Below, piece after piece: positions 25,087-33,575 of a stretch of DNA of 64,000 nucleotides. A model generated the notes under the pieces. That model was not told the DNA's origin. It ran no database searches and was given only the letters and a program-made list of their open reading frames with translations. Within the stretch, counting starts at the first letter, position 1. Each line of letters opens with the position of its first letter. Location of the stretch: positions 1 to 64,000 of the forward strand of contig JACKEB010000014.1 of assembly GCA_020633205.1 (NCBI GenBank). Direction: 5' to 3'. Source of the DNA: Polyangiaceae bacterium (GTDB taxonomy: Bacteria; Myxococcota_A; Polyangia; Polyangiales; Polyangiaceae). Position numbers and translations under genes: made by a program.

Positions 25087-28000
25087 GCGCGCGGCTGGCT
25101 TTCGTTGCCTGCGTCTGTGGGCTGGCTCTGGTTGGCTGTGGGCACTCGACCCGTGGAGCCAACTCGAGCCTGGATGAGCTGCGGAAGATTGGTCCGACGA
25201 CCAGCGACCCGAGCGTGGCCGAGCGTTGGTTCTCCGCAGAGCTGGTCTCGCCAGGTGGCGATCCTGGACGCGCCAACAAGGCGCGCGAGGTGCTCGACAA
25301 GCTCAACGTCGGATCGGCGCGGGCCCATCTATTGCGCGGCATCGATGACGTGCATCACGGGCGCATGACCAGTGCGTCGGAGCACTACCTCGCCAGCTTG
25401 CAGGCGGCGCGGCAGGAGAATGCGCCAGAGTCTCCGTTGATCGCCTGGTATGCCGCCAACGAGGGGCTCGGCTTCCGGCACCTGGCAGGCAAAGACCTGT
25501 GGGCGGACCACAAGCAAACCGTCACCACCGCCATCGACTCACCTGGCTTCGTTGGCTGGCGCGCTCGCGCGGAGCTCGTCGATTGGCTGACCGATGAGGC
25601 GTGGGCGAGCGCCGACTCCAACGTAGAAGCGCTCACCCGCAAGCAATTCGGCTGCATCAGCGACGTGCGGATGGCCGGTCCGTTTGGCAGGCGAGCTGCG
25701 TCGGACACCATTCGTCATTACCCGGCGGAAAAGCCCGGTCCCTGGCCGATGTCCTGGGACTCTGTGCCGGGCACCTCGATCAAGCCACGCCAGCTGAAGG
25801 TCGAGTCTCGGGGGTGCAATGTCGCGGTGGACGAGCCGGTGCACTCCGGGATCTTCTATGCGGAGACCTTCCTCGATCTACCAGCAGCCAGGAACCTCAT
25901 CCTGGTCGCGCAGGGAGCAGTTGCGCTCTGGGTAGACGACCAGAAGGTCCTCACCAGGGATCCGCGCGAGTGGGGTGGTTGGCCGCGTTTCGGCGCTGCC
26001 GTGCGCCTCGAAGCGGGCCGCCACCGTGTCTTGGCGCGGCTGACCGAGGGCTACACGTCCATGCGGGTGCTCGAGTCCGATGGCCGCCCTGCAGAAATCA
26101 AGGCGTCGACCGACGCGACTGCGCCCTACGCCATCGTGCCACCTCAAGAGCTCGCCGATCCAAACGCGCTGATGCCGTTCGTGAAAGCGGCCAAGAGCGG
26201 CAAGGCAGCGACGGAGGGAGACGACCTGTTGCGCCTCATCGCCGCCGAGCTGGCTCATGTGGAAGGTCAAGATGACGTGGCCAGCGTGCTGATTCAGCCG
26301 CTGGTGAAGCGACCCACGAAGGCCACCGGCGTGGCGCTGGCGACCGCTGCGGTGTTTGCCTCTGACGACCCCGTCTACGACGAGTCGAAGGGGGACGACT
26401 TGGTCCGTAGCCTGCAGGAGGCAGCGGCCAAGCGTGACCAGAAGCTCTGGGCGCCCCGCATGGCGTTGATCTTGCGTGAGGCGAGCACCAAAGGCCTGCC
26501 GGAGGCGATCAAGCCGCTGCGCGCCCTCGCCGCGGAGTTCCCGGAAGTCCCAGGGATCTTGAGTACGCTGGCGTCGTTGTACGGTCAGCTCGGCTGGGCG
26601 CCCGAGCGGCTCGAGACGATTCAAGAGCTAGGCAAACGTTTCCCGAGGGATCCAGAGACGCTGGCGGTCGTGGCAACGGCTTACGACGACCGGGGCGATT
26701 TCGAGAAATCGGACGAGCTGGTGAAGCGAATCCTCGAGCTCTCGCCAGACAGCGAAATTCGGCTAGACCGAGCCCTCGCACGCCAGGATTACGCCGCTGC
26801 GCTCGTAGAACTCAAGCGTCTCGGCAAGCGACGCCCGGACCGCAAGGACATTGCTGAGCGCATCGAGGACGTATTGGTACGCGCTGGCAATACCTCCGAG
26901 ACTTGGAAGAAGCTCGAGGCGGCCATCAAGAAGGAGCCGAAGAGCGGTCGCGCCCGCCTCGAGCTGGCTGACGCGCAGTTCGCCACCGGCAAACACGGGG
27001 CGCTGCGCAAGGCGTTGATCGAGGCCATCGAGGCGGGGGCAGACTACAGCGACATCGCCGACGCCATCGACTTGATCGAGGGCGTGACCGAGCTCGAGCC
27101 CTATCGCGTGGATGGGCTGAAGGTGATCGCGGACTATGAGGCGAGCGGCGAAGAGATGGACGGCACCGCCGCGCGCATCCTCGACTACTCGGCCGTCGCG
27201 GTCCGTGGGGACTCTTCAAGTCGCATGCTGAGCCACGAGGTGGTGCGGATTCAGAGCCCGGAAGCCATCGGTCAGTTCGCTGAGCAGAGCCCGCCTGAAG
27301 GCATGGTGCTGCACATGCGGGTGATCAAGAAGGACGGCAGCATCCTCGAGCCGGAGTTCGTCTCGGGCAAGCCGACGGTGACCATGCCGCACCTCGAGGT
27401 GGGCGACTACATCGAGACCGAAAACATCGTGTCGCGCTACGGGGATGGTCAGAGCGGGCGCGCCTACTACGGACCTCGCTGGTTTTTCCGAGAGGAAAAC
27501 ATCGCCTACTGGCGCAGCCAGTTCGTGCTGATCTCTCCTAGCGACAAGGACCTGGTGATCGAGACTCGTGGCCAGGTGCCGCCACCTACGATCGAGAAGG
27601 ATACGGGGCGCGAGGTACGCACCTGGCTCGTCACGAAGAGCCCCGCCGCGCCGGTCGAACCCCTTAGCGCCCCGGCCTCGGAGTTCCTGCCGTCTGTCCA
27701 CGTGGGCTGGGGTGTTAGCCTCGACGATCGGCTCCGCAACCTGAACGACTCGGCGATCGATCTCACTCCGATGGATCCACGGATTCAGGCCATCGCCGCG
27801 AACATCGTGGGCTCGACCCGCGCGACGACCGACCAGGTCAAGAAGCTCTACCACTGGGTGATCGCCAACATCGAAGAGGGCGACGAGAGCGACGGACGCC
27901 GCGTCATCGTCGGCAAGCAAGGCAACCGCTGGAAGGCGTTCATCTTGCTGTGTCAGGCGCGGGGCATTCCAGCGAAGTACGTCGTCGCGAAGAGCCGCAT

Positions 28001-28841
28001 CACGACCCCGAGCATTGGGCCGCTCTCGAAGGTCACTGACTACACCACTGCAGTGCTCCGCGTTCAGCCCGCCAAGCAAGCGGATGTGTGGCTGACCCTG
28101 GACAGCAAGTACACGCCCTTTGGCTACATCCCCGACTCAGTGCGTGGCATGCCCGGCTACGAGCTCGGCGGAGAAGCCCCCGTGAAGGTGGAGCTCCCCA
28201 AGGAGGGCGTGCTCGATCTGATTGAGCACCTCGGAAGCGTGAAGCTCCAGAAGAACGGTTCGGCAACGCTCGAACTCACCCAGCGCTACCATGGCAAGTA
28301 CGCTGTCGGGCTGAGAGCAGGGCTAGCGCAGGTGCCCGAAGCCCAGCTGAAGGACATCATCGAGTCGAAGTTGCTCGCGAAGGAGCTACGTGGCGCTCGT
28401 CTGATCAAGTTCGAGCTGAAGCACCTGGACGACGTCGATTTCCCCTTGGAAATGGTGATGACGGCGGAGATGAGCGTGTTCGCTCAGCTGTCCGCCGGCG
28501 CGCTGGTCATCGATCCGCCGTTCTCACCCCGTGTAGCACAGCTCGCGGCGTTGCCCGCGCGGCAGACACCGCTCTTCTTCGGCGACGCGACCCACATCAA
28601 GAGCGAGCTCTCGATTCAGCTACCCCCGGGCATGCACGTCGACGGTCAGCTGCCGAAGTTCAGCGGGAGTTTTCAGCAGCACGAGGGCCGGGTGAGCGAC
28701 TCCGTCGAAGGCTCGACACTCAAGCTGTCTCGGGATCTCTACCTGGCGTCTGGCCGCGTCCAACCCGCGGACTACGCGAAGTTCCAGAGCTTCGTGCGGC
28801 AGTTGGACAACGCGCTGAACAGCTCGATTCGTATTCGCTAG
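25083..28841 (+). CDS. Paralogous TPR / DUF3857 / degenerate transglutaminase lipoprotein
   Basis: 1252 residues from ATG 25083, which overlaps the upstream stop (ATGA). The N-terminus is a lipoprotein signal with lipobox LVGC. Domain order copies its neighbour: jelly-roll-like segment (about 260-335; LILVAQGAVALWVDDQKVL), TPR (about 465-655), DUF3857 (about 700-845), transglutaminase-like (about 915-1015). The catalytic Cys position reads Arg949 (GNRWKAF in place of GDCKDKA) and the His position reads Tyr987 (DYTTAVL in place of DHAIAYV), so catalysis should be lost. It may be a membrane-tethered scaffold or substrate binder for the active partner. Confidence 0.88.
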   Translation: MSARLAFVACVCGLALVGCGHSTRGANSSLDELRKIGPTTSDPSVAERWFSAELVSPGGDPGRANKAREVLDKLNVGSARAHLLRGIDDVHHGRMTSASEHYLASLQAARQENAPESPLIAWYAANEGLGFRHLAGKDLWADHKQTVTTAIDSPGFVGWRARAELVDWLTDEAWASADSNVEALTRKQFGCISDVRMAGPFGRRAASDTIRHYPAEKPGPWPMSWDSVPGTSIKPRQLKVESRGCNVAVDEPVHSGIFYAETFLDLPAARNLILVAQGAVALWVDDQKVLTRDPREWGGWPRFGAAVRLEAGRHRVLARLTEGYTSMRVLESDGRPAEIKASTDATAPYAIVPPQELADPNALMPFVKAAKSGKAATEGDDLLRLIAAELAHVEGQDDVASVLIQPLVKRPTKATGVALATAAVFASDDPVYDESKGDDLVRSLQEAAAKRDQKLWAPRMALILREASTKGLPEAIKPLRALAAEFPEVPGILSTLASLYGQLGWAPERLETIQELGKRFPRDPETLAVVATAYDDRGDFEKSDELVKRILELSPDSEIRLDRALARQDYAAALVELKRLGKRRPDRKDIAERIEDVLVRAGNTSETWKKLEAAIKKEPKSGRARLELADAQFATGKHGALRKALIEAIEAGADYSDIADAIDLIEGVTELEPYRVDGLKVIADYEASGEEMDGTAARILDYSAVAVRGDSSSRMLSHEVVRIQSPEAIGQFAEQSPPEGMVLHMRVIKKDGSILEPEFVSGKPTVTMPHLEVGDYIETENIVSRYGDGQSGRAYYGPRWFFREENIAYWRSQFVLISPSDKDLVIETRGQVPPPTIEKDTGREVRTWLVTKSPAAPVEPLSAPASEFLPSVHVGWGVSLDDRLRNLNDSAIDLTPMDPRIQAIAANIVGSTRATTDQVKKLYHWVIANIEEGDESDGRRVIVGKQGNRWKAFILLCQARGIPAKYVVAKSRITTPSIGPLSKVTDYTTAVLRVQPAKQADVWLTLDSKYTPFGYIPDSVRGMPGYELGGEAPVKVELPKEGVLDLIEHLGSVKLQKNGSATLELTQRYHGKYAVGLRAGLAQVPEAQLKDIIESKLLAKELRGARLIKFELKHLDDVDFPLEMVMTAEMSVFAQLSAGALVIDPPFSPRVAQLAALPARQTPLFFGDATHIKSELSIQLPPGMHVDGQLPKFSGSFQQHEGRVSDSVEGSTLKLSRDLYLASGRVQPADYAKFQSFVRQLDNALNSSIRIR

Positions 28842-28871
28842 CCGCCGCAGGCTCCTGGCTACAAACGAAGA

Positions 28872-28907
28872 AAGAGGCGACGGCCTGAGCCGTCGCCTCT
28901 TGTTCTT
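28872..28907. terminator. Bidirectional rho-independent terminator
   Basis: A 13-bp perfect stem, with core arms GAGGCGACGGC (28874-28884) and GCCGTCGCCTC (28889-28899), surrounds a CTGA loop. It is followed by TTGTTCTT on the plus strand and preceded by AAAGAAAG-type A-rich sequence, giving a T-rich tail on the minus strand. It lies between two convergent genes. Confidence 0.85.
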
Positions 28908-28922
28908 GCAGACGTCAAGCGG

Positions 28923-29537
28923 CTACTTGGTCTCTTCGGCCAGGCGCTTCGCGATGCGAGTCTTCACGGCGCTGTAGTCTTTGACGAGTTGCTTCCAAGT
29001 TTCGATGCGCTTCTTACGCTCGGGGCCGGTCTCCGCGTAGGCTTTGGACTCTGGCTTCGCTGCGGCGCCCTCGTAGTCGGTCCACTTCGCGATCGCGTCG
29101 TCGTAAGCCTTCGCTCGCTCCTTGGTGTCAGCGATCAGAAACTGCACCTTGGCGCGAAGGCGGGGGTCATTGCCCGAGTAGCGCAAGGCGTCTGCCAGCG
29201 ACGCCTCGGCAGCTGGCAGGTCACCTTTACCGCGCTGCGCCTCTGCCATGCGGTAATGCCCCAAGGCGTTCTGCGGTTCCTTGGTGATGGCCTCACGGAA
29301 AGCCGCGATCGCTCCGTCGAAGTCGCGCGCGATGTAGGCGCTGTTTCCGCGATTCACCGCTTCCCAGAAGGGGCTGATGCCCTTCACACCGTCGGGGTCG
29401 CGCTTGACCTCGCCAGAGTCCGCCTTTGCGTCCTTCTTTGCGGTGCCTTGCGCCAGACTCGAGCTCGCGAAGCCAGTGCCGACCAATAGGCAGGCGAGGG
29501 CCACGGCTCGAACTCCCATTCGACTCGTCGTACGCAT
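28923..29537 (-). CDS. Periplasmic TPR-repeat protein
   Basis: 204 residues with a cleavable signal peptide (hydrophobic core VALACLLVGTGFASSSLAQ, likely cut after LAQ). Two to three TPR motifs follow (ISPFWEAVNRGNSAYIAR, DFDGAIAAFREAITKEP, LGHYRMAEAQRGKGDLPAAE), then a Lys/Glu-rich helical tail. TPR proteins of this type scaffold envelope complexes, but the partner is unknown. It converges on the transglutaminase pair across a shared terminator and diverges from the SctQ-like gene. Confidence 0.8.
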   Translation of the reverse strand: MRTTSRMGVRAVALACLLVGTGFASSSLAQGTAKKDAKADSGEVKRDPDGVKGISPFWEAVNRGNSAYIARDFDGAIAAFREAITKEPQNALGHYRMAEAQRGKGDLPAAEASLADALRYSGNDPRLRAKVQFLIADTKERAKAYDDAIAKWTDYEGAAAKPESKAYAETGPERKKRIETWKQLVKDYSAVKTRIAKRLAEETK

Positions 29538-29772
29538 CGGAACCGCAAGTTACCACGGGCTGCAGTGCTTTGACTCCCCGCGACCACACGCCTGCGACGT
29601 CCTTCCGATGGTCGAGATAAATTGTGAGCAATATCAGTGACTTGAGCGCCACGGGTGGGCAGCGAGCTGGGTTTGCTCGGGGTGCAGGCGAACTTGGACC
29701 GCTTGGCGTCGGGCCGCAGTTCTGCCGCGTCTCGGGCTGTCAGCAATGCGCTGCCAGTGATAGTGACCCCCA

Positions 29773-30990
29773 GTGAGCCGCGAGGTCCGAGACTATCCCT
29801 GGGAAGCTCTGGAGCACTTGGGCCGGGAAGAAGTGCGCGCGTGTCGCGGCATGCGCAGGAACCTCGAGCGCGTCTTTCGCTTCGGAAAGTGGGCGCGTGC
29901 GCTGGGGGAACTCCTCGGCGCCGATGTTGACGGCGTCTTCCAAGGCGTCGAGCTGCTACGGGTCCGAGAGCCCGCAGATCTCGCCCTGAGAGACATCGCG
30001 CTTTATTTCCGCACGGAGCCTAATGTCGCGCGTCTCGGCTTCACGTCGAGCGCCGAGCTCGGCAGCGTGCTGCTCTCGCGCCTGTTGGGCCAGCCCTGGC
30101 GTATGTCTCGCCCCGACGCCCCGCTCGATGCCATTGCCCACGGCGCGCTCAGCTCCCTCTTGATCGAGGCGGCGAGGCGCGTAGGGCACGACTCGGCGCT
30201 CTCAGCTTGCGCGCCCTGGCACGCCGCCAAGGTACTCTGGGCGGAGCTCACGCTGCTGGTCGATGGCAGCCCTTACTCGGTCTTCGCTTGGTGCGAGCCG
30301 TTGACGCTGCCCTCCGTGGGCCAAGCCCGGCCACTCGAAGACCTTGGCTGGCTGCCCCTCGAGCTGCCTCTCGTCGTGGGCACGAGCCTGTGTGACCGCG
30401 AGCTCTTGAAGATCCTAGAAGTTGGCGATGCATGGATCCCTGGGGAATCGCTCTGGCTGAGCTCGCATCATGGTTCACTTCAGGGGCACGCCGCGCTGGT
30501 CGCACCGGACAGCGATATGGGGGCGCGGGTGGAGCTTGAAGCGGGGGGCGGACTGCGTGTCGTTGGAACGCTGCTTCCGGTACCTCTCGACGTGGAGCAG
30601 GCGCCGCCCTCCCATAGCGACCTCACTCCTGCAGCCAACCTTTCGCGCACAGCCGGCTACGGCTCGCTTTCTTCCAACCAGGATCTAGAATCGGAGAACG
30701 TGATGACGGAAGACAAGTCAGGTCAGTCCCCCGTGGGACAGTCGGCGCTGGACGCGCCTCTGGTTATCCGTGTGGAACTGGGCAGCGTAACGCTCAGCGC
30801 GCGAGAGTGGGCAGAGCTTCAGGCGGGCGACGTGATCGAGACCACGCAACGCGTCTCGGAGCCGGTCGTCCTGCGTTGTGCGGGACGGGAAATCGCTCGT
30901 GGGGAGCTGGTAGAAGTGGAAGGTCAGGTGGGGGTGAGGATCACTGAAATGGTCACCGGGAACAGCCAACACGGAGCGTCTCAAGCATGA
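29773..30990 (+). CDS. SctQ/YscQ-like type III secretion C-ring (SpoA-domain) protein
   Basis: 405 residues. The C-terminal 80 are a clear SpoA domain of the FliM/FliN/SctQ family (VIRVELGSVTLSAREWAEL, GDVIETTQ, GELVEVEGQVGVRITEM). A second, weaker SpoA-like segment precedes it (ESLWLSSHHGSLQGHAAL). The long N-terminal half resembles the variable region of SctQ. Such proteins form the cytoplasmic sorting platform of injectisomes. No other secretion gene is nearby. GTG start without an obvious ribosome site. The stop overlaps the next lipoprotein gene by ATGA. Confidence 0.75.
   Translation: MSREVRDYPWEALEHLGREEVRACRGMRRNLERVFRFGKWARALGELLGADVDGVFQGVELLRVREPADLALRDIALYFRTEPNVARLGFTSSAELGSVLLSRLLGQPWRMSRPDAPLDAIAHGALSSLLIEAARRVGHDSALSACAPWHAAKVLWAELTLLVDGSPYSVFAWCEPLTLPSVGQARPLEDLGWLPLELPLVVGTSLCDRELLKILEVGDAWIPGESLWLSSHHGSLQGHAALVAPDSDMGARVELEAGGGLRVVGTLLPVPLDVEQAPPSHSDLTPAANLSRTAGYGSLSSNQDLESENVMTEDKSGQSPVGQSALDAPLVIRVELGSVTLSAREWAELQAGDVIETTQRVSEPVVLRCAGREIARGELVEVEGQVGVRITEMVTGNSQHGASQA
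30693..30705 (+). promoter_or_regulatory. Internal ribosome binding site and in-frame ATG within the SctQ-like gene
   Basis: GGAG at 30693-30696 lies 6 nt before an in-frame ATG at 30703. Initiation here would yield a separate 95-residue C-terminal SpoA protein, as is established for YscQ, SsaQ and Spa33 in other type III systems. The better ribosome site compared with the main GTG start supports it. Confidence 0.55.
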
Positions 30991-31607
30991 GCTTCTTCCA
31001 GCATTCTTCGTCACGCGGCTGGCTCTCCCTGGCGCTCGCCTTGGGAGTGTGCGCCGGCGGCTGCAAAGAGGACCCAGCGCCCGGCGCCACAGCGAGCGCC
31101 AGCGCCACCGAAGTGGCGAGCGCTGCTCCTCCCCCCAAACCCAAGCCCTGGTACGAAGGCGACTGGTCCGGCGAGTACGACGCGACGCACTACCTGATCG
31201 AAATGGAGGCGAAGGACGGCGCCATCCGCAACTGGAAAGATGACGACGGTAAGTCGGAAGCCGGCAAAGGCAAAATCAGCCTCACCATCGATGAAGCAGG
31301 GGAAGTGAGCGGGAAGCTCTCCGGACCCTTGGGTGAGATGTCGGCAACCGGCAGCGTGGAGGGCGAGACCCTGAGCGTGCGCCTCACCCCCGACGCCGAA
31401 GACGCAAAGATTACCACTGCATATTTCCTTGCGGATAAAAAGGGGGAAGGCTTGGAAGGTAAGCTCCAAGCGTCCTCTGGTGACAGCCTGATGGTGCGCG
31501 ACGCAAAGCTGACACTGGCCAAAGGCGGCGCCGGAGCGGCCAAGGCGCCCGACGCTCCCGCAGCGCCGGAGGCCCCAACGCCTGCTCCATCAGTCACGGC
31601 GGAGTAA
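30987..31607 (+). CDS. Secreted lipoprotein, function unknown
   Basis: 206 residues: lipoprotein signal with AGGC lipobox, an Ala/Ser/Pro linker ending KPKPWYEGDW, a central domain of about 120 residues with regular beta-strand pattern (GKISLTIDEAGEVSGKLSG, EMSATGSVEGETLSVRL), and an Ala/Pro-rich tail. The central part looks like a small beta-barrel or sandwich. It is coupled to the SctQ-like gene by a 4-bp overlap, so the two may be functionally linked. Confidence 0.75.
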   Translation: MSFFQHSSSRGWLSLALALGVCAGGCKEDPAPGATASASATEVASAAPPPKPKPWYEGDWSGEYDATHYLIEMEAKDGAIRNWKDDDGKSEAGKGKISLTIDEAGEVSGKLSGPLGEMSATGSVEGETLSVRLTPDAEDAKITTAYFLADKKGEGLEGKLQASSGDSLMVRDAKLTLAKGGAGAAKAPDAPAAPEAPTPAPSVTAE

Positions 31608-31616
31608 CGAGCCTCA

Positions 31617-32789
31617 GTGCCGCGCGTTTTGTATGATGTTTCCGTTCTGCGCACCGGTGCGCGCACGCGCGGTATCGGTCGTTATGTAGCGAGCTTGGGG
31701 GAGGCACTGGCGAGCGAAGTGCGGGGCTACCCGCTGGAGCTCACGGCGCTCGAGTCCTTCAGCTACCTCGGTGCACCTGTCGCCAACGGGGACGTGAAGC
31801 AGGCGATCGCTCGCGTGGGGTCGGCACCGCGAGAGACCCACGCTGCCTGGGCGTATCGCTTGCGGGTGAGCCTCGGACGGGCGCTGAAACAGCTTGCTCC
31901 GGACTTGCTCCATCAAGGTCACCCTAACGCAACGCCCCTTGGCAAGCTGAGCTGCCCGAGAGTGGTCACGGCGCACGATCTAATCCCGCTGCGGTATCCG
32001 GACCGCTACCTCGACTACCGCGACGGCTGGTACCCAGGCAGGCTGCGGCTCGATCATCGGCGATACGCTTCCGCCGACCACGTCATCGCCATCAGTGAGA
32101 CCACCGCGAATGACTTAGTGACCCTCTTGGGTATTTCCCCAAAGAAAATATCGGTGGTCTACAACGGTGTCGACCTCGGACTGTGGAGTCCGGAACCCGA
32201 CGGTGGAGATCGTCAGGTGCGCGACAAGTTTGAGTTGCTCGAGAAGACCTACGTGCTCTACGTCGGTGCGGGTGACTGGCGAAAGAACTTCGACGGGATG
32301 CTCTCTGCGGTGATCGAGGCGCGACGCTTGGCGCCAGAGCTCGAGCTGGTGCTGGCCTGGGCGGCGGAGCTCGACGAAGGGACACAGCGCAGGATTGCCG
32401 ATCGACTGGCTGAGGCGGATGCTCCTGGGGCGGTGCAGCTGTTGGGTTTCGTCAGCGACGCGGAGCTTGGATCGCTGATGCGTGGCGCGGCTGCGCAGCT
32501 CTTCGTGTCTCGGGCAGAAGGCTTCGGCTACCCGGTGGTCGAGGCCATGGCTGCAGGCTGTCCGGTGATCACGAGCGACGTGTCGAGCATGGCGGAGGTC
32601 GCGGCAGATGCGGCGATCACCGTGGACCCTGAAGATCACGCAGCGATCGCCCGCGCCATCGTCACACTCGCGGACAACGCCAGTGAGCGTCGGCGCTACA
32701 GCGCCGCAGGTGTCGCCAGAGCGCGCCACTTCAGCGTTGAGCGCATGGCCCGGGGCACCCTCGACGTCTACGACAGCCTCACCCGATGA
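31617..32789 (+). CDS. Glycosyltransferase family 4
   Basis: 390 residues of GT-B fold. The N-terminal domain starts RVLYDVSVLRTG with a GIGRY loop, the linker has VIAISETTANDLV and ISVVYNGVD, and the C-terminal domain carries the nucleotide-sugar site EGFGYPVVEAMAAGCPVI with the conserved Glu pair. It should transfer a sugar to a polysaccharide or lipid acceptor; donor and acceptor cannot be told from sequence. GTG start 9 bp after the preceding lipoprotein. An epimerase for sugar nucleotides lies 3 kb downstream on the other strand. Confidence 0.88.
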   Translation: MPRVLYDVSVLRTGARTRGIGRYVASLGEALASEVRGYPLELTALESFSYLGAPVANGDVKQAIARVGSAPRETHAAWAYRLRVSLGRALKQLAPDLLHQGHPNATPLGKLSCPRVVTAHDLIPLRYPDRYLDYRDGWYPGRLRLDHRRYASADHVIAISETTANDLVTLLGISPKKISVVYNGVDLGLWSPEPDGGDRQVRDKFELLEKTYVLYVGAGDWRKNFDGMLSAVIEARRLAPELELVLAWAAELDEGTQRRIADRLAEADAPGAVQLLGFVSDAELGSLMRGAAAQLFVSRAEGFGYPVVEAMAAGCPVITSDVSSMAEVAADAAITVDPEDHAAIARAIVTLADNASERRRYSAAGVARARHFSVERMARGTLDVYDSLTR

Positions 32790-32843
32790 CGGTAGAGTTC
32801 CGGTGTTGCCGTCACCGAGTCGATTGATTGCCCGGCGCCACGG

Positions 32844-33575
32844 ATGGGTAACACTCCGAGCCTGATGACAGACACCTCGGTTGCAGCGCGCCTGTTGGCA
32901 GTGCGAGCCCGCGTGCGTGAAGCCGCGGTGCGCGCCGGGCGTGACCCGGAGAGCGTGAAGCTCCTCGCCGTCTCGAAGAAGCAGCCAGTAAGCGCCATCC
33001 GTGAAGCGTACGCGCTGGGTCAGCGCGATTTTGGCGAGAGCTACGCTCAGGAGCTTGCGACCAAAGCCGACGAGTTGAGCGACCTGAAGGAGATCCGTTG
33101 GCACATGATCGGGCACCTGCAACGGAACAAAGCAAAGCTCGTGGTGCCCCGTGTGGTGCGCGTGTGCAGTGTCGACTCTGAGCGCCTGCTCGCTGAGCTC
33201 GCAAAGCAGAGCGAGGCGTGCGAAGGCGCAGCGGGAAGAGCCAAGACGCTCGAGGTGCTGCTGGAGGTCAACCTCGGAGGCGAAGCGAACAAGTCTGGCG
33301 TCAGCCCTGACGCGTTGCCGGACTTGCTGCAGGCGGCCCGCGCCTACCCAAGCCTCGAAGTGCGTGGGTTGATGGCGATTCCCCCCCAGACCGATGATCC
33401 ACAAGGAGCCCGCGGGTTCTTCGAGAACCTGCGCGAGCTGCGCGATCGCGTCGGCGGAAGCCGAGCCTTGCCGGAGCTGTCGATGGGCATGAGCGGCGAT
33501 CTCGAGGCGGCAGTGCTTGCTGGGTCGACCGAGGTGCGCGTCGGCACTGCCATCTTCGGTGAGAGGCACGGATGA
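32844..33575 (+). CDS. yggS: YggS/PLPBP family pyridoxal-phosphate homeostasis protein
   Basis: 243 residues, single TIM-barrel domain of fold-type III. Lys45 in LLAVSKKQP is the PLP lysine; FGESYAQEL (FGENYVQE in most relatives), RWHMIGHLQRNK, LLEVNLGGEANKSG and LSMGMSGDLEAAV are family landmarks. It buffers PLP and affects amino-acid metabolism. A second ATG seven codons in is an alternative start. The stop overlaps rarA by ATGA. Confidence 0.93.
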   Translation: MGNTPSLMTDTSVAARLLAVRARVREAAVRAGRDPESVKLLAVSKKQPVSAIREAYALGQRDFGESYAQELATKADELSDLKEIRWHMIGHLQRNKAKLVVPRVVRVCSVDSERLLAELAKQSEACEGAAGRAKTLEVLLEVNLGGEANKSGVSPDALPDLLQAARAYPSLEVRGLMAIPPQTDDPQGARGFFENLRELRDRVGGSRALPELSMGMSGDLEAAVLAGSTEVRVGTAIFGERHG

